From CAYGLV01 sp964351025 (lineage in GTDB: Bacteria; Actinomycetota; Thermoleophilia; Gaiellales; Gaiellaceae): 64,000 bases of DNA. Shown here piece by piece: positions 1-8,455 of the stretch. The DNA is taken from contig CAYGLV010000004.1 in NCBI GenBank assembly GCA_964351025.1, positions 26,653 through 90,652 of the forward strand. The letters are read 5' to 3'. The number at the start of each line of letters is the position of its first letter. Positions within the stretch are counted from its first letter, which is position 1. The notes beneath the pieces are model-generated. The model did no database searches, had not been told where the DNA came from, and was given only the letters and a program-made list of their open reading frames with translations. The position numbers and the translations under genes are program-made.

Positions 1-615
1 GGCTCCCACCCCGAAGCGCACCGTGAGGCGATCCGCCGCTTCAACTCGATCTACGCCTACGACAGCTTCGTGCCGGAAAAGGGACAGGCGGACATCGCGA
101 TCTGCGGCGTCTTCGCACCCACCGACCACCTCTTCTTCCACACCGGCTGGGGCTGCATGTCGGCCGACCTGGTCGTGCGCGACGGCGGGACGCTCATCTA
201 CACGAGCCCCTCGCCCGGCGTCTCGACGGCGATCGGCGACTTCCCCGGGTTCGCGCTGATGGACCTGATGAAGCCCTACATGCCTCCTACGCCGGCGAAC
301 TACGAGCGCGTGCTCCGCGACATCCACTCGCGCACGATCCAGATGTGGGCGGGCTGCATCTGGGTGCCGATCTACGAGGTGATGACGCGCAAGCACCTCA
401 CCGTCGTCACGCTCGAGGAGAATCTGGCGATGGCGGCCGACATCGGGCTCGACGCAACGACGTCGCTCGACGATGCGTTCGCGGCGGCGATGCAGCGGCA
501 CGGGCCCGACGCGAAGGTCGCTGTGCTCCCGTTCGCCCGCTACCAGCTGCCGCGCAATGCCGTGCGCATGCACGCGCAGGACGCCCGCGTCTTCGAGCTG
601 GCACACGAGCACTAG
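1..615 (+). CDS. LarA-like (DUF2088) protein, C-terminal part
   Basis: The window opens inside this gene; 204 codons remain, ending at TAG 613-615. The visible part resembles the C-terminal domain of the nickel-dependent lactate racemase (LarA/DUF2088) superfamily: a segment ADIAICGVFAPTDH, then a strand-turn DGGTLIYTSPSPGVS where relatives read PGGTIILV, and a closing VAVLPFARYQLP like the usual terminal Pro-rich strand. Family members racemize or epimerize 2-hydroxy acids, some with a nickel-pincer cofactor; the residues that would show this lie upstream of the window. It precedes a small DUF1858 protein by 7 bases. The specific substrate is unknown; family assignment is moderate. Confidence 0.7.
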   Translation, partial: GSHPEAHREAIRRFNSIYAYDSFVPEKGQADIAICGVFAPTDHLFFHTGWGCMSADLVVRDGGTLIYTSPSPGVSTAIGDFPGFALMDLMKPYMPPTPANYERVLRDIHSRTIQMWAGCIWVPIYEVMTRKHLTVVTLEENLAMAADIGLDATTSLDDAFAAAMQRHGPDAKVAVLPFARYQLPRNAVRMHAQDARVFELAHEH

Positions 616-622
616 GACACCG

Positions 623-952
623 ATGTCGGAGGACGCGCGTCGGACGATTCCCGGATTTCGGGCGGCGTCCGGGGCGCGTCCCTCCGACGATGTCGGCCGC
701 GAGATCCGCGGCTCGACGACGGTGCTGGAGCTGTTGCGCATGTACCCGAGCGGCGAGGCGGCGGCGCTGATGGCTCGGCTGCACTGGCCGTGCGCGCACT
801 GCGGCGGCGCGGTCCGCGAGCCCCTGACAATGGCGGCCAAGCGGCACAGGAACGCGCCGCGTCCGGTACTGGAGGCGTTTCGGGCGCTCGAGACAGACGG
901 GCCGAGCGAGGAGCAGGTCGACGCGGCAGCTGCCAAAGTGCGGACGCGCTAG
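623..952 (+). CDS. DUF1858-domain small protein
   Basis: A 109-residue protein beginning 7 bases after the LarA-like stop, so probably cotranscribed with it. Residues about 33-75 match the DUF1858 pattern: a helix TTVLELLRMYPSGEAA, then the metal- or disulfide-competent HWPCAHCGGA motif, then a helix of the type EPLTMAAKRH. In other bacteria such domains occur alone or fused to hybrid-cluster or ScdA/Ric-type iron-repair proteins, and the two cysteines are thought to bind metal or react with thiols. The C-terminal 30 residues are charged and unremarkable. The stop TAG at 950-952 also forms the TA of a predicted -10 box for the following operon. Confidence 0.7.
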   Translation: MSEDARRTIPGFRAASGARPSDDVGREIRGSTTVLELLRMYPSGEAAALMARLHWPCAHCGGAVREPLTMAAKRHRNAPRPVLEAFRALETDGPSEEQVDAAAAKVRTR

Positions 953-955
953 ATT
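950..955 (+). promoter_or_regulatory. Predicted leaderless -10 box for the first Mo-hydroxylase operon
   Basis: TAGATT fits the actinobacterial TANNNT -10 consensus and ends 6 bases before the GTG at 962, which would place the transcription start on the start codon. No Shine-Dalgarno lies upstream of that GTG. No clear -35 is visible. The TAG is shared with the stop codon of the preceding gene. Confidence 0.45.
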
Positions 956-961
956 CGCCCC

Positions 962-3277
962 GTGGCCGTCGGAGTCGAGCGGGAGACCTGGGTCGGGCGG
1001 GCGCTGCCGCGGTTCGAGGACGAGGCCCTGCTGCGCGGCGCAGGGCGCTTCCTCGACGACCTCGACCCGGCCCCCGGGGCCTGGCACGCAGCGATCCTGC
1101 GCTCGCAGCTCGCCCACGCCCGGATCGTCTCGCTCGACGCCTCGCGTGCGCTCGAGCTGCCGGGCGTCGCCGGTGTCCTCACCGGCGCCGACGTGGCGGC
1201 GCTGTCCCGGCCGTTCCCGGCGGGGATCGAGGGTGGTCCCCCCTTCTACGCGGCAGCCGTCGAGACCGCCCGCTACGTCGGCGAGCCACTCGTCGTCGTC
1301 GTCGCGCGCGACCGCTACCTCGCCGAGGACGCGCTCGAGCTGATCGAGGTCGAGTACGAGCCGCTCGACCATGTCCTCGACCCCGTCGCGGCGGCGGAGA
1401 CCGACGCCTGCGTGCACGACCGCTCGTTCCACTACGGGGACGTGGACGAGGCGCTCGCCCGCGCCGATCTCGTCGTCCGCGAGCGGTTCACGTTCCCGCG
1501 CTGGAGCTGCACGCCGGTCGAGTGCTACGCCGTCGTCGCCGACTGGCACGAGGCGAGCGGCTCGCTCACGGCCTGGGCAAACTTCCAGGGGCCGTTCACG
1601 CTCCATACGGTCGCCGCCGCCGCGCTCCGCCTTCCGGGCTCGAAGCTGCGCCTGCTGACGCCGCCCGACTCCGGCGGGTCGTTCGGGATCAAGTCGTCGA
1701 TCTTCACCTACATCGTCCTGCTGGCGCTCGCCTCGCGCAAGCTCGGCGTGCCCGTGAAGTGGGTCGAGGACCGGCTCGAGCACCTCGCCGGCAGCGCGGC
1801 CTCGACCGGCCGCGTCACCGAGCTCGAAGCTGGCTTCAGCGCCGCGGGCGAGCTCGTGGCGCTCCGCTACGACGCGATCGAGGACGTCGGCGCCTACGTG
1901 CGCGCGCCGGAGCCCGCAACTCTCTACCGAATGCACGGCTCGCTCTCCGGCGCCTACCGGGTCGAGAACGTCGCCGCGCGCACCCGCGTCGTGTGCACGA
2001 ACACACTGCCGAGCGGGCTCAACCGCGGCTTCGGCGGCCCCCAGCTCTACCTCCCGCTCGAGCGGACGATGGCGATCGCCGCACGGCGACTCGGGCTCGA
2101 CCCGGCCGAGCTCGCGCGCCGCAACCTCGTCCCCGCGGACGCCTTCCCGTACCGCACGCCGTCGGGCGGGCTCTACGACTCCGGCGACTACGAGGCCTGC
2201 CTCGACGACGCGCTCCGGCTCGCCCGCTGGGACGATCGGCGGGCGGAGGCCGAGGCGGCGCGCGCCGCGGGCCGGCTCGTCGGGATCGGGCTCGCCTGCG
2301 TCGTCGAGCCGTCGATCTCGAACATGGGCTACATCACGCTCGCGCAGACGTCGGTCGAGCGGGCCGCCGATCTGCCGAAGTCCGGCAACGTCGAGGGCGC
2401 GACGGTGAGCGTGAGCGCGCTCGGCGGGATCACGGTGCACGTCGCGACCGCCGCGCAGGGCCAGGGTCACCGCACCGTCTGCGCGCAGATCGTCGCCGAC
2501 GAGCTCGCCGTCGCCCCCTCGGACGTCGAGGTCGTGGTCGCCGCCGACACCTCGATCTCGCCCTGGACGATCTCGTCGGGAAGCTACTCCTCGCGCTTCT
2601 CCGGCGTCACCGCGGGCGCGGTGCAGGCGGCCGCGCGCAAGCTGGCGGCGAAGATCGCCGCGATCCGCGAGCACCTCGGCGATCCCGAGGCCTCGCTGCG
2701 GCGCATCGCCGGCACGGCGCACTGGAACCCCGAGGCGCTGCCGGCGGGGATGGAGCCTGGTCTGCACGCGACCGCGTTCCATGCCGCAGCGAACCTCGAC
2801 CCGCCCGACGCCGAGGATCGCGTCTCCTCCTCGGGGGCGCACGGATTCATCGTGGACGTCGCCGTCGTCGAGGTCGAGCGCGAGACCGGCCAGGTGAAGG
2901 TGCTCGACTACGTCACCGTCCACGACGCGGGCACGCTGCTCAACCCGCTTCTCGCCGACGGGCAGATACGTGGCGGGTTCGCGCACGGCGTCGGATCTGC
3001 GCTCCTCGAGCGCCACGCTTGGGACGAGTGGGGCAACCTCCTGACCGCGTCGTTCATGGACTACCTGGCGCCGGGAGCGCCCGAGATCCCCGCGCTGACG
3101 ATCGCGCACCGCTCGACGCCGAGCCCGTTTACGCCGCTCGGCGCCAAGGGCCTGGGCGAGGGGAACACGATGAGCGTGCCCGCGGCGCTCGCCAACGCCG
3201 TCGCCGACGCGCTCGGCCGCGACGACATCGAGCTGCCGCTGACGGCGCCGCGCGTCTGGGAGGTGCTGCAGCGGTGA
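962..3277 (+). CDS. Xanthine dehydrogenase-family molybdopterin-binding large subunit
   Basis: A 771-residue subunit of the molybdenum hydroxylase (xanthine/CO/aldehyde oxidase) superfamily, carrying the Mo-pterin site that hydroxylates a C-H bond with water-derived oxygen. An aldehyde-oxidase a/b hammerhead domain fills residues 15-150. First Mo-binding domain motifs are GGSFGIK at 238-244 (usual GGGFGGK) and RGFG at 355-358; the second contains QGQGHRT and the catalytic-Glu motif GLGEGNTM, with Glu733. The CO dehydrogenase loop AYRCSFR is absent, so this is not a form I CoxL. GTG start with no ribosome site but a -10 box 6 bases upstream. The stop overlaps the next start (GTGA). Substrate unknown. 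Confidence 0.9.
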   Translation: MAVGVERETWVGRALPRFEDEALLRGAGRFLDDLDPAPGAWHAAILRSQLAHARIVSLDASRALELPGVAGVLTGADVAALSRPFPAGIEGGPPFYAAAVETARYVGEPLVVVVARDRYLAEDALELIEVEYEPLDHVLDPVAAAETDACVHDRSFHYGDVDEALARADLVVRERFTFPRWSCTPVECYAVVADWHEASGSLTAWANFQGPFTLHTVAAAALRLPGSKLRLLTPPDSGGSFGIKSSIFTYIVLLALASRKLGVPVKWVEDRLEHLAGSAASTGRVTELEAGFSAAGELVALRYDAIEDVGAYVRAPEPATLYRMHGSLSGAYRVENVAARTRVVCTNTLPSGLNRGFGGPQLYLPLERTMAIAARRLGLDPAELARRNLVPADAFPYRTPSGGLYDSGDYEACLDDALRLARWDDRRAEAEAARAAGRLVGIGLACVVEPSISNMGYITLAQTSVERAADLPKSGNVEGATVSVSALGGITVHVATAAQGQGHRTVCAQIVADELAVAPSDVEVVVAADTSISPWTISSGSYSSRFSGVTAGAVQAAARKLAAKIAAIREHLGDPEASLRRIAGTAHWNPEALPAGMEPGLHATAFHAAANLDPPDAEDRVSSSGAHGFIVDVAVVEVERETGQVKVLDYVTVHDAGTLLNPLLADGQIRGGFAHGVGSALLERHAWDEWGNLLTASFMDYLAPGAPEIPALTIAHRSTPSPFTPLGAKGLGEGNTMSVPAALANAVADALGRDDIELPLTAPRVWEVLQR

Positions 3278-4092
3278 AGCCGGCGCCGTTCGACTACGTC
3301 CGGCCGGAGACGCTCGACGAAGCGCTCGCCGAGCTCGCGCGCGGCGGCGAGGACGCAAAGCCCCTTGCCGGCGGGCAGAGCCTCGTGCCCCTTCTGAACA
3401 TGCGCCTCCTGCGGCCGTCGCTGCTCGTGGACCTGAATCGGGTGATCGGGCTGGACGAGATCCACGCGGGCGACGGAGTCGTGCGTGTCGGCGCGACGGT
3501 CCGGCAGGCGTCGCTCCTCGGGCTCCCGCTCGTCGCCGAGGCGCTCCCCCACGTCGGCCACCACGTGACGCGCAACCGCGGCACCGTCGGGGGCTCGATC
3601 GCACACGCCGACGCAGCCGGCGAGCTGCCGCTCTGCCTCACTGCCCTCGGCGGCGCAGTGGTCGTGGCGGGTCCCGCCGGGCGGCGCGAGATCCCGGCGG
3701 ACGCATTCTTCGTCACGCACTTCACCACCGCCCTCGGGCCGGGCGAGCTCGTCGTCGAGACGATCTGGCCGGCGGCGCGGGCGGGTGAGGGCTACGCCTT
3801 CGAGGAGCTCGCGCTGCGGCACGGCGACTACGCGCTGGCGATGGCGGCCTGCGTCGCCCGGGCCGACGGCGGGCAGGTCGTCTCGCTGCAGGTCGCGCTC
3901 GGCTCGGTAACCGACCGGCCGACGCTGCTCGACGCGCCGCTCGACCCGCGCGAGGCGGGCGAGGCGGCCGCCGCAGCCTGCGATCCGGTCGGAACCGTGC
4001 ACGCGAGTGCCGCGTATCGGCGCGCCCTCGTCCGCGCGCTCGTCGAGCGGGCGGCCGCGCGGGCGGCCCGGAACGCGCTGGAGGCGGCATGA
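3274..4092 (+). CDS. Mo-hydroxylase FAD-binding medium subunit
   Basis: A 272-residue CoxM/XdhB-type FAD subunit that passes electrons from the iron-sulfur subunit to the final acceptor. The FAD_binding_5 (PCMH) motifs are plain: PLAGGQSLVPLLNMR at about residue 32 and NRGTVGGSIAHADAAGELP at about 98-116, the second binding the FAD pyrophosphate. A CO_deh_flav_C domain follows, with the typical ELALRHGDYALA stretch. Length matches the family. Starts at GTG overlapping the large-subunit stop and ends overlapping the small-subunit ATG, so the three subunits are translationally coupled in order L-M-S. Confidence 0.9.
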   Translation: MKPAPFDYVRPETLDEALAELARGGEDAKPLAGGQSLVPLLNMRLLRPSLLVDLNRVIGLDEIHAGDGVVRVGATVRQASLLGLPLVAEALPHVGHHVTRNRGTVGGSIAHADAAGELPLCLTALGGAVVVAGPAGRREIPADAFFVTHFTTALGPGELVVETIWPAARAGEGYAFEELALRHGDYALAMAACVARADGGQVVSLQVALGSVTDRPTLLDAPLDPREAGEAAAAACDPVGTVHASAAYRRALVRALVERAAARAARNALEAA

Positions 4093-4550
4093 TCGAGGTC
4101 GTCGTCAACGGGCGCCGCTACCGCGAGGCGGTGGAGCCGCGCCTGCTGCTCTCCGACTTCCTGCGCGGGCGGCTCGGGCTCACCGGCACGCACGTCGGCT
4201 GCGAGCACGGGTTCTGCGGCGCCTGCACCGTCTCACTCGACGGCGTCGCGGTGCGCTCGTGCCTCCTGCTCGCCGTCCAGGCGGACGGCTCGGAGATCGT
4301 CACCGTCGAGGGGCTCGCTCAGAGCGGGGCGCTGACGCCGCTCCAGGAGGCCTTCCGCCGCCACCACGCTCTCCAGTGCGGCTTCTGCACGCCGGGGATC
4401 CTGATCGCTGCCGAGGACCTGCTTGCGCGCGGCACTCCAACGAGAGAGGAGATCGTGGAGATGCTCTCCGGGCAGCTCTGCCGCTGCACCGGCTACGCAC
4501 CGATCGTGGATGCGATCGCGGAGATCGCGGCGCAGGCGAGCGAGACATGA
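4089..4550 (+). CDS. Mo-hydroxylase 2Fe-2S small subunit
   Basis: A 153-residue CoxS-type subunit carrying two 2Fe-2S clusters that relay electrons from molybdenum to FAD. The N-terminal plant-type ferredoxin fold shows GCEHGFCGACTV followed by a distal cysteine near RSCLL. The C-terminal helical cluster domain shows QCGFCTPG and LCRCTGY, the last cysteine being next to the pterin in solved homologues. All eight ligands are present. ATGA overlaps join it to the FAD subunit upstream and the acyl-CoA ligase downstream, suggesting the ligase acts on the pathway served by this hydroxylase. Confidence 0.93.
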   Translation: MIEVVVNGRRYREAVEPRLLLSDFLRGRLGLTGTHVGCEHGFCGACTVSLDGVAVRSCLLLAVQADGSEIVTVEGLAQSGALTPLQEAFRRHHALQCGFCTPGILIAAEDLLARGTPTREEIVEMLSGQLCRCTGYAPIVDAIAEIAAQASET

Positions 4551-5893
4551 ACCTCGCGCAGAGCCTGCTGGCCGCCTGCGAGCGCTCGCCCGAGCTCGAC
4601 GCGTTTCCCGGGATCGCCTACGGCGAGCTGCTGCCGCGGGTGCGCCGGATCGCCGGCGGGCTCGACGTGGCGGCAGGCGAGCGCGTCGCGGTCGTGCTCG
4701 ACAACCGGCTCGAGACGGCGCTGCTGTACTGGGCGACACAGTGGGCGGGAGCGGTGATCGTGCCGCTCTCGTGGCGGCTCTCCCCGGAGGAGCTCGACTA
4801 CTGCGTGACCGACTGCGGCGCCGCACTCGTGCTCCGCGACGGCGATCCGCTCCCCGACGGCCCCGAGCACCCGGGGGCGCTCGACCGCGACGAGCGCGAG
4901 ACCTCGTTGCTGCTCTACACGTCGGGCACGACCGGGCGGCCGAAGGGCGTCCCGCGCTCGCACGCGGCCGACCGCGCGGGAGGCGTCTCACAGGCGCTCC
5001 AGCACGGCTACCGGTGGGGAGACCGGACGCTCGGCGTGATGCCGCTCTACCACACGATGGGCATCCACTCGCTGCTCGCCATGCACCTCCTCGGCGGCTG
5101 CTTCGTGCCATTGGCGCGCTGGGACCCCGAGCAGGCATTGCGGCTGATCGAGGAGCAGCGGATCACGTCGCTCTACCTCGCACCGACGCTCTTCCACGAC
5201 CTCGTCGGGCACCCACGACTACCGGACCACGACATCTCCTCGGTGCGCGCTCTCGGCTACGCCGGGGCGGCGATGACCTCGACGCTCGTGCGCCGCTGCG
5301 CCGAGGCCTTCGGGCCCGACGTCTTCGTCAACCACTACGGTTCGACCGAGGTCTATACCTTCACGATCGGGCGCGACCAGCAGGCGAAGCCCGGCTGTGC
5401 CGGGCGGCCGGCGGTGAACACGCGCCTGCGGCTCGAGCCGAGCGGCGAGATCTGCGTCCATCTCTCGTCCGACGAGGCCTTCGAAGGCTACTGGAACCGG
5501 CCGGACGCCGATGCGAAGGCGATCCGCGACGGCTGGTACGCAACCGGCGACACCGGCCATCTCGACGCGGACGGCGACCTCTGGATCGACGGCCGCGTCG
5601 ACGACATGATCGTGTCGGGCGGCGAGAACATCCACCCGCTCGAGGTCGAGGACGTGCTCGCCGGCCATCCCGCCGTGCGCGAGGTGGCGGTGATCGGGGC
5701 GCCCGACGACCGCTGGGGCCAGCGCGTCGTCGCGATCGTCGTCGCCGAGGCGAGCGAGGAGGAGCTCGACGCGCACTGCCTCGCCTCCCCGCTCGCACGC
5801 TTCAAGCGGCCGCGCGAGTACCGCTTCGTGGTGGAGCTTCCGAAGAGCCCGTCTGGGAAGATCCTGCGCAGGGTCCTGCGAGAGAAGGAGTAG
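4547..5893 (+). CDS. AMP-forming acyl-CoA synthetase/ligase
   Basis: A 448-residue ANL-superfamily enzyme that adenylates a carboxylic acid and transfers it to CoA. The P-loop motif LLYTSGTTGRPKGVPRSH, the NHYGSTEVYTF acid/ATP-binding loop, YATGDTGHLD and the hinge GRVDDMIVSGGENIHPLEVE are intact, and the C-terminal catalytic lysine motif PKSPSGKILRR is present. At 448 residues it is shorter than the usual 500-550; the N-terminal domain is compact before the P-loop. Start ATG overlaps the 2Fe-2S subunit stop. Position between a hydroxylase and a crotonase suggests activation of a hydroxylated acid for CoA-dependent breakdown; benzoate-, cinnamate- or fatty-acid-like substrates are all possible. 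Confidence 0.88.
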   Translation: MNLAQSLLAACERSPELDAFPGIAYGELLPRVRRIAGGLDVAAGERVAVVLDNRLETALLYWATQWAGAVIVPLSWRLSPEELDYCVTDCGAALVLRDGDPLPDGPEHPGALDRDERETSLLLYTSGTTGRPKGVPRSHAADRAGGVSQALQHGYRWGDRTLGVMPLYHTMGIHSLLAMHLLGGCFVPLARWDPEQALRLIEEQRITSLYLAPTLFHDLVGHPRLPDHDISSVRALGYAGAAMTSTLVRRCAEAFGPDVFVNHYGSTEVYTFTIGRDQQAKPGCAGRPAVNTRLRLEPSGEICVHLSSDEAFEGYWNRPDADAKAIRDGWYATGDTGHLDADGDLWIDGRVDDMIVSGGENIHPLEVEDVLAGHPAVREVAVIGAPDDRWGQRVVAIVVAEASEEELDAHCLASPLARFKRPREYRFVVELPKSPSGKILRRVLREKE

Positions 5894-5895
5894 GG

Positions 5896-6672
5896 GTGAC
5901 CGACTACGACGGCTTCCGGCTCGACCGCGACGGCGAGCGCGGCGTCGCCACGATCACGCTCGACGTCCCGGGCAAGTTCAACCGGGTCTCGATGGCGGCG
6001 CGCGACCAGCTCTCGGCGCTCTTCGCCGAGCTCGACGCCGACGACTCGGTGCGCTTCGTCGTGCTCACCGGGGCCGGCGGCACGTTCACGGCCGGCGGGG
6101 ACATCGCCGGCTTTCTGACGAGGTCGCCCTGGGAGATCTCCCAGCTCGCGAAGAACGTCGCCGCGCCCGAGCGCTGCACGAAGCCGGTGATCGCGCGCCT
6201 CGAGGGCTACGTCTTCGGCGTCGGGCTCGAGCTCTCGCTCGCCTGCGACTTCCGACTCGCCGCCGAGGACGTCCAGCTTGGCCTGCCGGAGGTGACGGTC
6301 GGGATGATTCCCGGCTCGGGAGGCACGCAGCGCCTGGCGCGGATGGTCGGGCTCGGACGGGCAAAGAACATGATCATGCGCGGCAAGCGGATTCCGGCTG
6401 CCGAGGCGCTCTCGCTCGGGCTCGTCACGGAGGTCGTGCCGGCCGCGGAGCTCGACGCCGCGGTGGACGGGCTCGTCGAAGAGCTCTCACGCCTCTCGCC
6501 GCTCGCGCTCAGGATGGCGAAGCGCGTGCTGAACGCGGTCTACGACGCACCGCTCCACGTCGGGCTCGAGCTGGAAGGCCTCGCCTACGGCCTGCTCCAG
6601 CAGACGCACGACTTCCACGAGGGCGTCGCCGCTTTCGGCGAGAAGCGCAAGCCGGAGTTCGAGGGGCGTTAG
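5896..6672 (+). CDS. Enoyl-CoA hydratase/isomerase (crotonase) family
   Basis: A 258-residue crotonase starting at GTG two bases after the ligase stop, with GGAG overlapping that junction. The oxyanion-hole strand GGTFTAGGDI, the helix GYVFGVGLELSLACDF and the segment LPEVTVGMIPGSGGTQRL are all seen. Both glutamates that catalyse hydration in the rat mitochondrial enzyme have counterparts (in GLELS and LPEV), so hydratase activity is likely, though dehydratase or ring-opening members exist. The gene closes the forward operon; its TAG overlaps the TAA of the convergent lipoprotein gene by two bases. Confidence 0.88.
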   Translation: MTDYDGFRLDRDGERGVATITLDVPGKFNRVSMAARDQLSALFAELDADDSVRFVVLTGAGGTFTAGGDIAGFLTRSPWEISQLAKNVAAPERCTKPVIARLEGYVFGVGLELSLACDFRLAAEDVQLGLPEVTVGMIPGSGGTQRLARMVGLGRAKNMIMRGKRIPAAEALSLGLVTEVVPAAELDAAVDGLVEELSRLSPLALRMAKRVLNAVYDAPLHVGLELEGLAYGLLQQTHDFHEGVAAFGEKRKPEFEGR

Positions 6673-7247
6673 TCCCCTGCGACGAAGAACTGCCACTCGC
6701 CGGCCGGAGTGATCCCGACGCGGTACCCGAGGTAGCTGCCGAAGTCGCGCCAGGCGTTGATCTCGTCACGGCTGTACACCGCCTCGAGGGCGTTCCACGC
6801 CGCGTCGCTCGGATGCTCGGCGTAGGCGGTCGGCCAGGCATAGAAGCCGGCCTCGTTGCGCGCATGCGGCAGGGCGAGGATCTGCACGAGGATCGCGAGC
6901 GGCCTGCCGTCGCGCTCCTCCTCCCCGCGCCAGAAATCGGACGCGGACGTCTCGCCGCCGTAGCTGTACGTGAAGCCCGGCTCGCCCTCGAGCGCGATCG
7001 CCTGCAGGGTGTCGAAATCGCACGCGAGCGCGGCCTCGAAGATCCGCCGCCGCGTGTCGGCGACCGCCGCCGGCAACTCCTCGTCGGGAAGGGTGATCCG
7101 GAGGCCCGAGACCGAGCAGACGGTCTCCGGCGCCGTCTCCGTGACGGTCGCGGGCTGGGTAACAGTCACCGTCGTCGTCTGCCCGCCGCCTCCGGCGCAG
7201 CCGGTGAGAGCAAGCACTGCGACCGCCGCCGCGATCCGGCCTGTCAT
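6669..7247 (-). CDS. Predicted secreted lipoprotein of unknown function
   Basis: A 192-residue protein with a clear lipoprotein signal: hydrophobic run IAAAVAVLALTGC, lipobox LTGC, then a glycine/threonine-rich linker containing TTTVTVTQPATVTE. The mature part (about residues 40-192) is an alpha/beta domain with sequence ALACDFDTLQAIA and a C-terminal GYRVGITPAGEWQFFVAGD, resembling in outline small NTF2- or SnoaL-like stress domains, which is an inference. The ATG start is chosen because it overlaps the amidase TGA (ATGA) and begins the signal peptide. Last gene of the SRPBCC-RidA-amidase run; function not recognised. Confidence 0.7.
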   Translation of the reverse strand: MTGRIAAAVAVLALTGCAGGGGQTTTVTVTQPATVTETAPETVCSVSGLRITLPDEELPAAVADTRRRIFEAALACDFDTLQAIALEGEPGFTYSYGGETSASDFWRGEEERDGRPLAILVQILALPHARNEAGFYAWPTAYAEHPSDAAWNALEAVYSRDEINAWRDFGSYLGYRVGITPAGEWQFFVAGD

Positions 7248-8455
7248 GGTCGCTGGGCCGCCCAGGACGGGACGCCGTACGCGGCTTCCCACGCGAGCGC
7301 CGCCGCGAGCACCGTCTCGTCGTTCCGGCCTGCGAGCTGGAGGTTGCCGAGCGCGACCGCGGCCCAGCCGAGGTAGTTGAACGGCCGAGTGAAGCTCGAG
7401 AAGGGGACTCGGATCTCGAGCTCCGAGACATCCTCCGCGGGGAGCTCGTGGACGCCGAGCGTCGGGCTGAGGACGAGATCCACGGCCGGCTCGGCCGCCG
7501 CTCGCATCCGCCAGCGCGCGACCGCGCCCCGCGCCGCTTCGATCGCCTCTCGAGTCGCCCCCTGCGCGGCCGTCAGCTTCTTGCGCACGACCTCGCCGTA
7601 CTCGTCCGCCCGCGAGGGGAACGTGGCCGCGTGCGAGACGAGCGCCTCGTGCTGGAAGAGCGGCCAGGTGTCGGCCTCGCAGCCGGGGACCTCGGCCGCG
7701 ACGACGCGCGCGCCAAGCGCCTCGAGCTGCCCCGCCCAGGCCCAGGCGCGCTCGTCGAGCGGGTTCTCCTCGTCCGTCGGGCCAACCCGCGGCGCGCGCG
7801 TGAGCACGCCGACCGTGAGCCCCGCCAGGCGCGGCTCAGGCACGGGCTCGCCGGTCAGCACCGACCAGGCGAGAGCGCAGCCGGCGACCGTTCGCGCGAT
7901 CGGCCCGGCGGTGTCGAAGCTCGGGCAGAGCGGGAAGCAGCCGCCGAGCGGGATCCGGCCCAGGGCGGGCTTGAAGCCGACCGTCTCGCAGCAGGCCGAA
8001 GGCATCCGGATCGAGCCGCCCGTGTCCGTGCCGAGGGCAAGCGGGACGATCCCCGCCGCGACCGCGGCCGCGCTCCCGCTCGACGAGCCGCCGGCCGTCT
8101 TCCCCGGGTGGCGCGGGTTGTGGACGCCGCCGTACCACGGGTTCTCGCTCGTCACTCCCCACGCGAACTCGTAGAGGTTGGTCTTGCCGATCACGACCGC
8201 CCCGGCGGCCTCGAGCCTCAGAACCGCCTCCGCGCTGTGTTCGGGAACATGCTCGGCGTAGACGCGCGAGCCGTAGGTCGTACGCACGCCTGCGGTGTCG
8301 AAGAGATCCTTGACGAGAACCGGCACGCCCGCGAGCGGGCCGGCGAGCGGGCCCCGCGCCCGGGCGAGCGCACGCTCCGGGCAGAGCGTGATGACGGCGT
8401 TCAGCCCCTCGTGCTCCGCGGCGGCCGCCAGGCTCGCCTCGACCGCGTCGGTCAT
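7244..8455 (-). CDS. Amidase (amidase signature family)
   Basis: A 403-residue amidase-signature hydrolase using a Ser-cisSer-Lys triad. The lysine is in VLVKDLFDT (Lys49), the glycine/serine loop is AGGSSSGSAAA (cis-Ser about 124) and the nucleophile lies in GTDTGGSIRMPS (Ser148). Length is somewhat short for the family (450-500). The start is ATG overlapping the RidA TGA. With RidA upstream and no GatB/GatC nearby, a catabolic amidase is likelier than the tRNA amidotransferase subunit GatA. It could release ammonia or amine from an amide in the surrounding catabolic region. Confidence 0.88.
   Translation of the reverse strand: MTDAVEASLAAAAEHEGLNAVITLCPERALARARGPLAGPLAGVPVLVKDLFDTAGVRTTYGSRVYAEHVPEHSAEAVLRLEAAGAVVIGKTNLYEFAWGVTSENPWYGGVHNPRHPGKTAGGSSSGSAAAVAAGIVPLALGTDTGGSIRMPSACCETVGFKPALGRIPLGGCFPLCPSFDTAGPIARTVAGCALAWSVLTGEPVPEPRLAGLTVGVLTRAPRVGPTDEENPLDERAWAWAGQLEALGARVVAAEVPGCEADTWPLFQHEALVSHAATFPSRADEYGEVVRKKLTAAQGATREAIEAARGAVARWRMRAAAEPAVDLVLSPTLGVHELPAEDVSELEIRVPFSSFTRPFNYLGWAAVALGNLQLAGRNDETVLAAALAWEAAYGVPSWAAQRP

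Noticed and set aside
407..3604. A reading frame of over 1000 codons on the minus strand across the first Mo-hydroxylase gene
   Set aside because: It is antisense to clear hydroxylase coding sequence; its translation is arginine-rich with no domain. High G+C leaves few stop codons in complementary frames.
962..4550. Calling the first hydroxylase a carbon monoxide dehydrogenase because coxDEI genes are nearby
   Set aside because: The large subunit lacks the AYRCSFR-type loop of form I CoxL and the subunit order differs from coxMSL. The accessory genes serve many related enzymes.
7244..8455. GatA subunit of the glutamyl-tRNA amidotransferase
   Set aside because: No gatB or gatC is near; the protein is short and linked to RidA and an SRPBCC protein, so a catabolic amidase is favoured.
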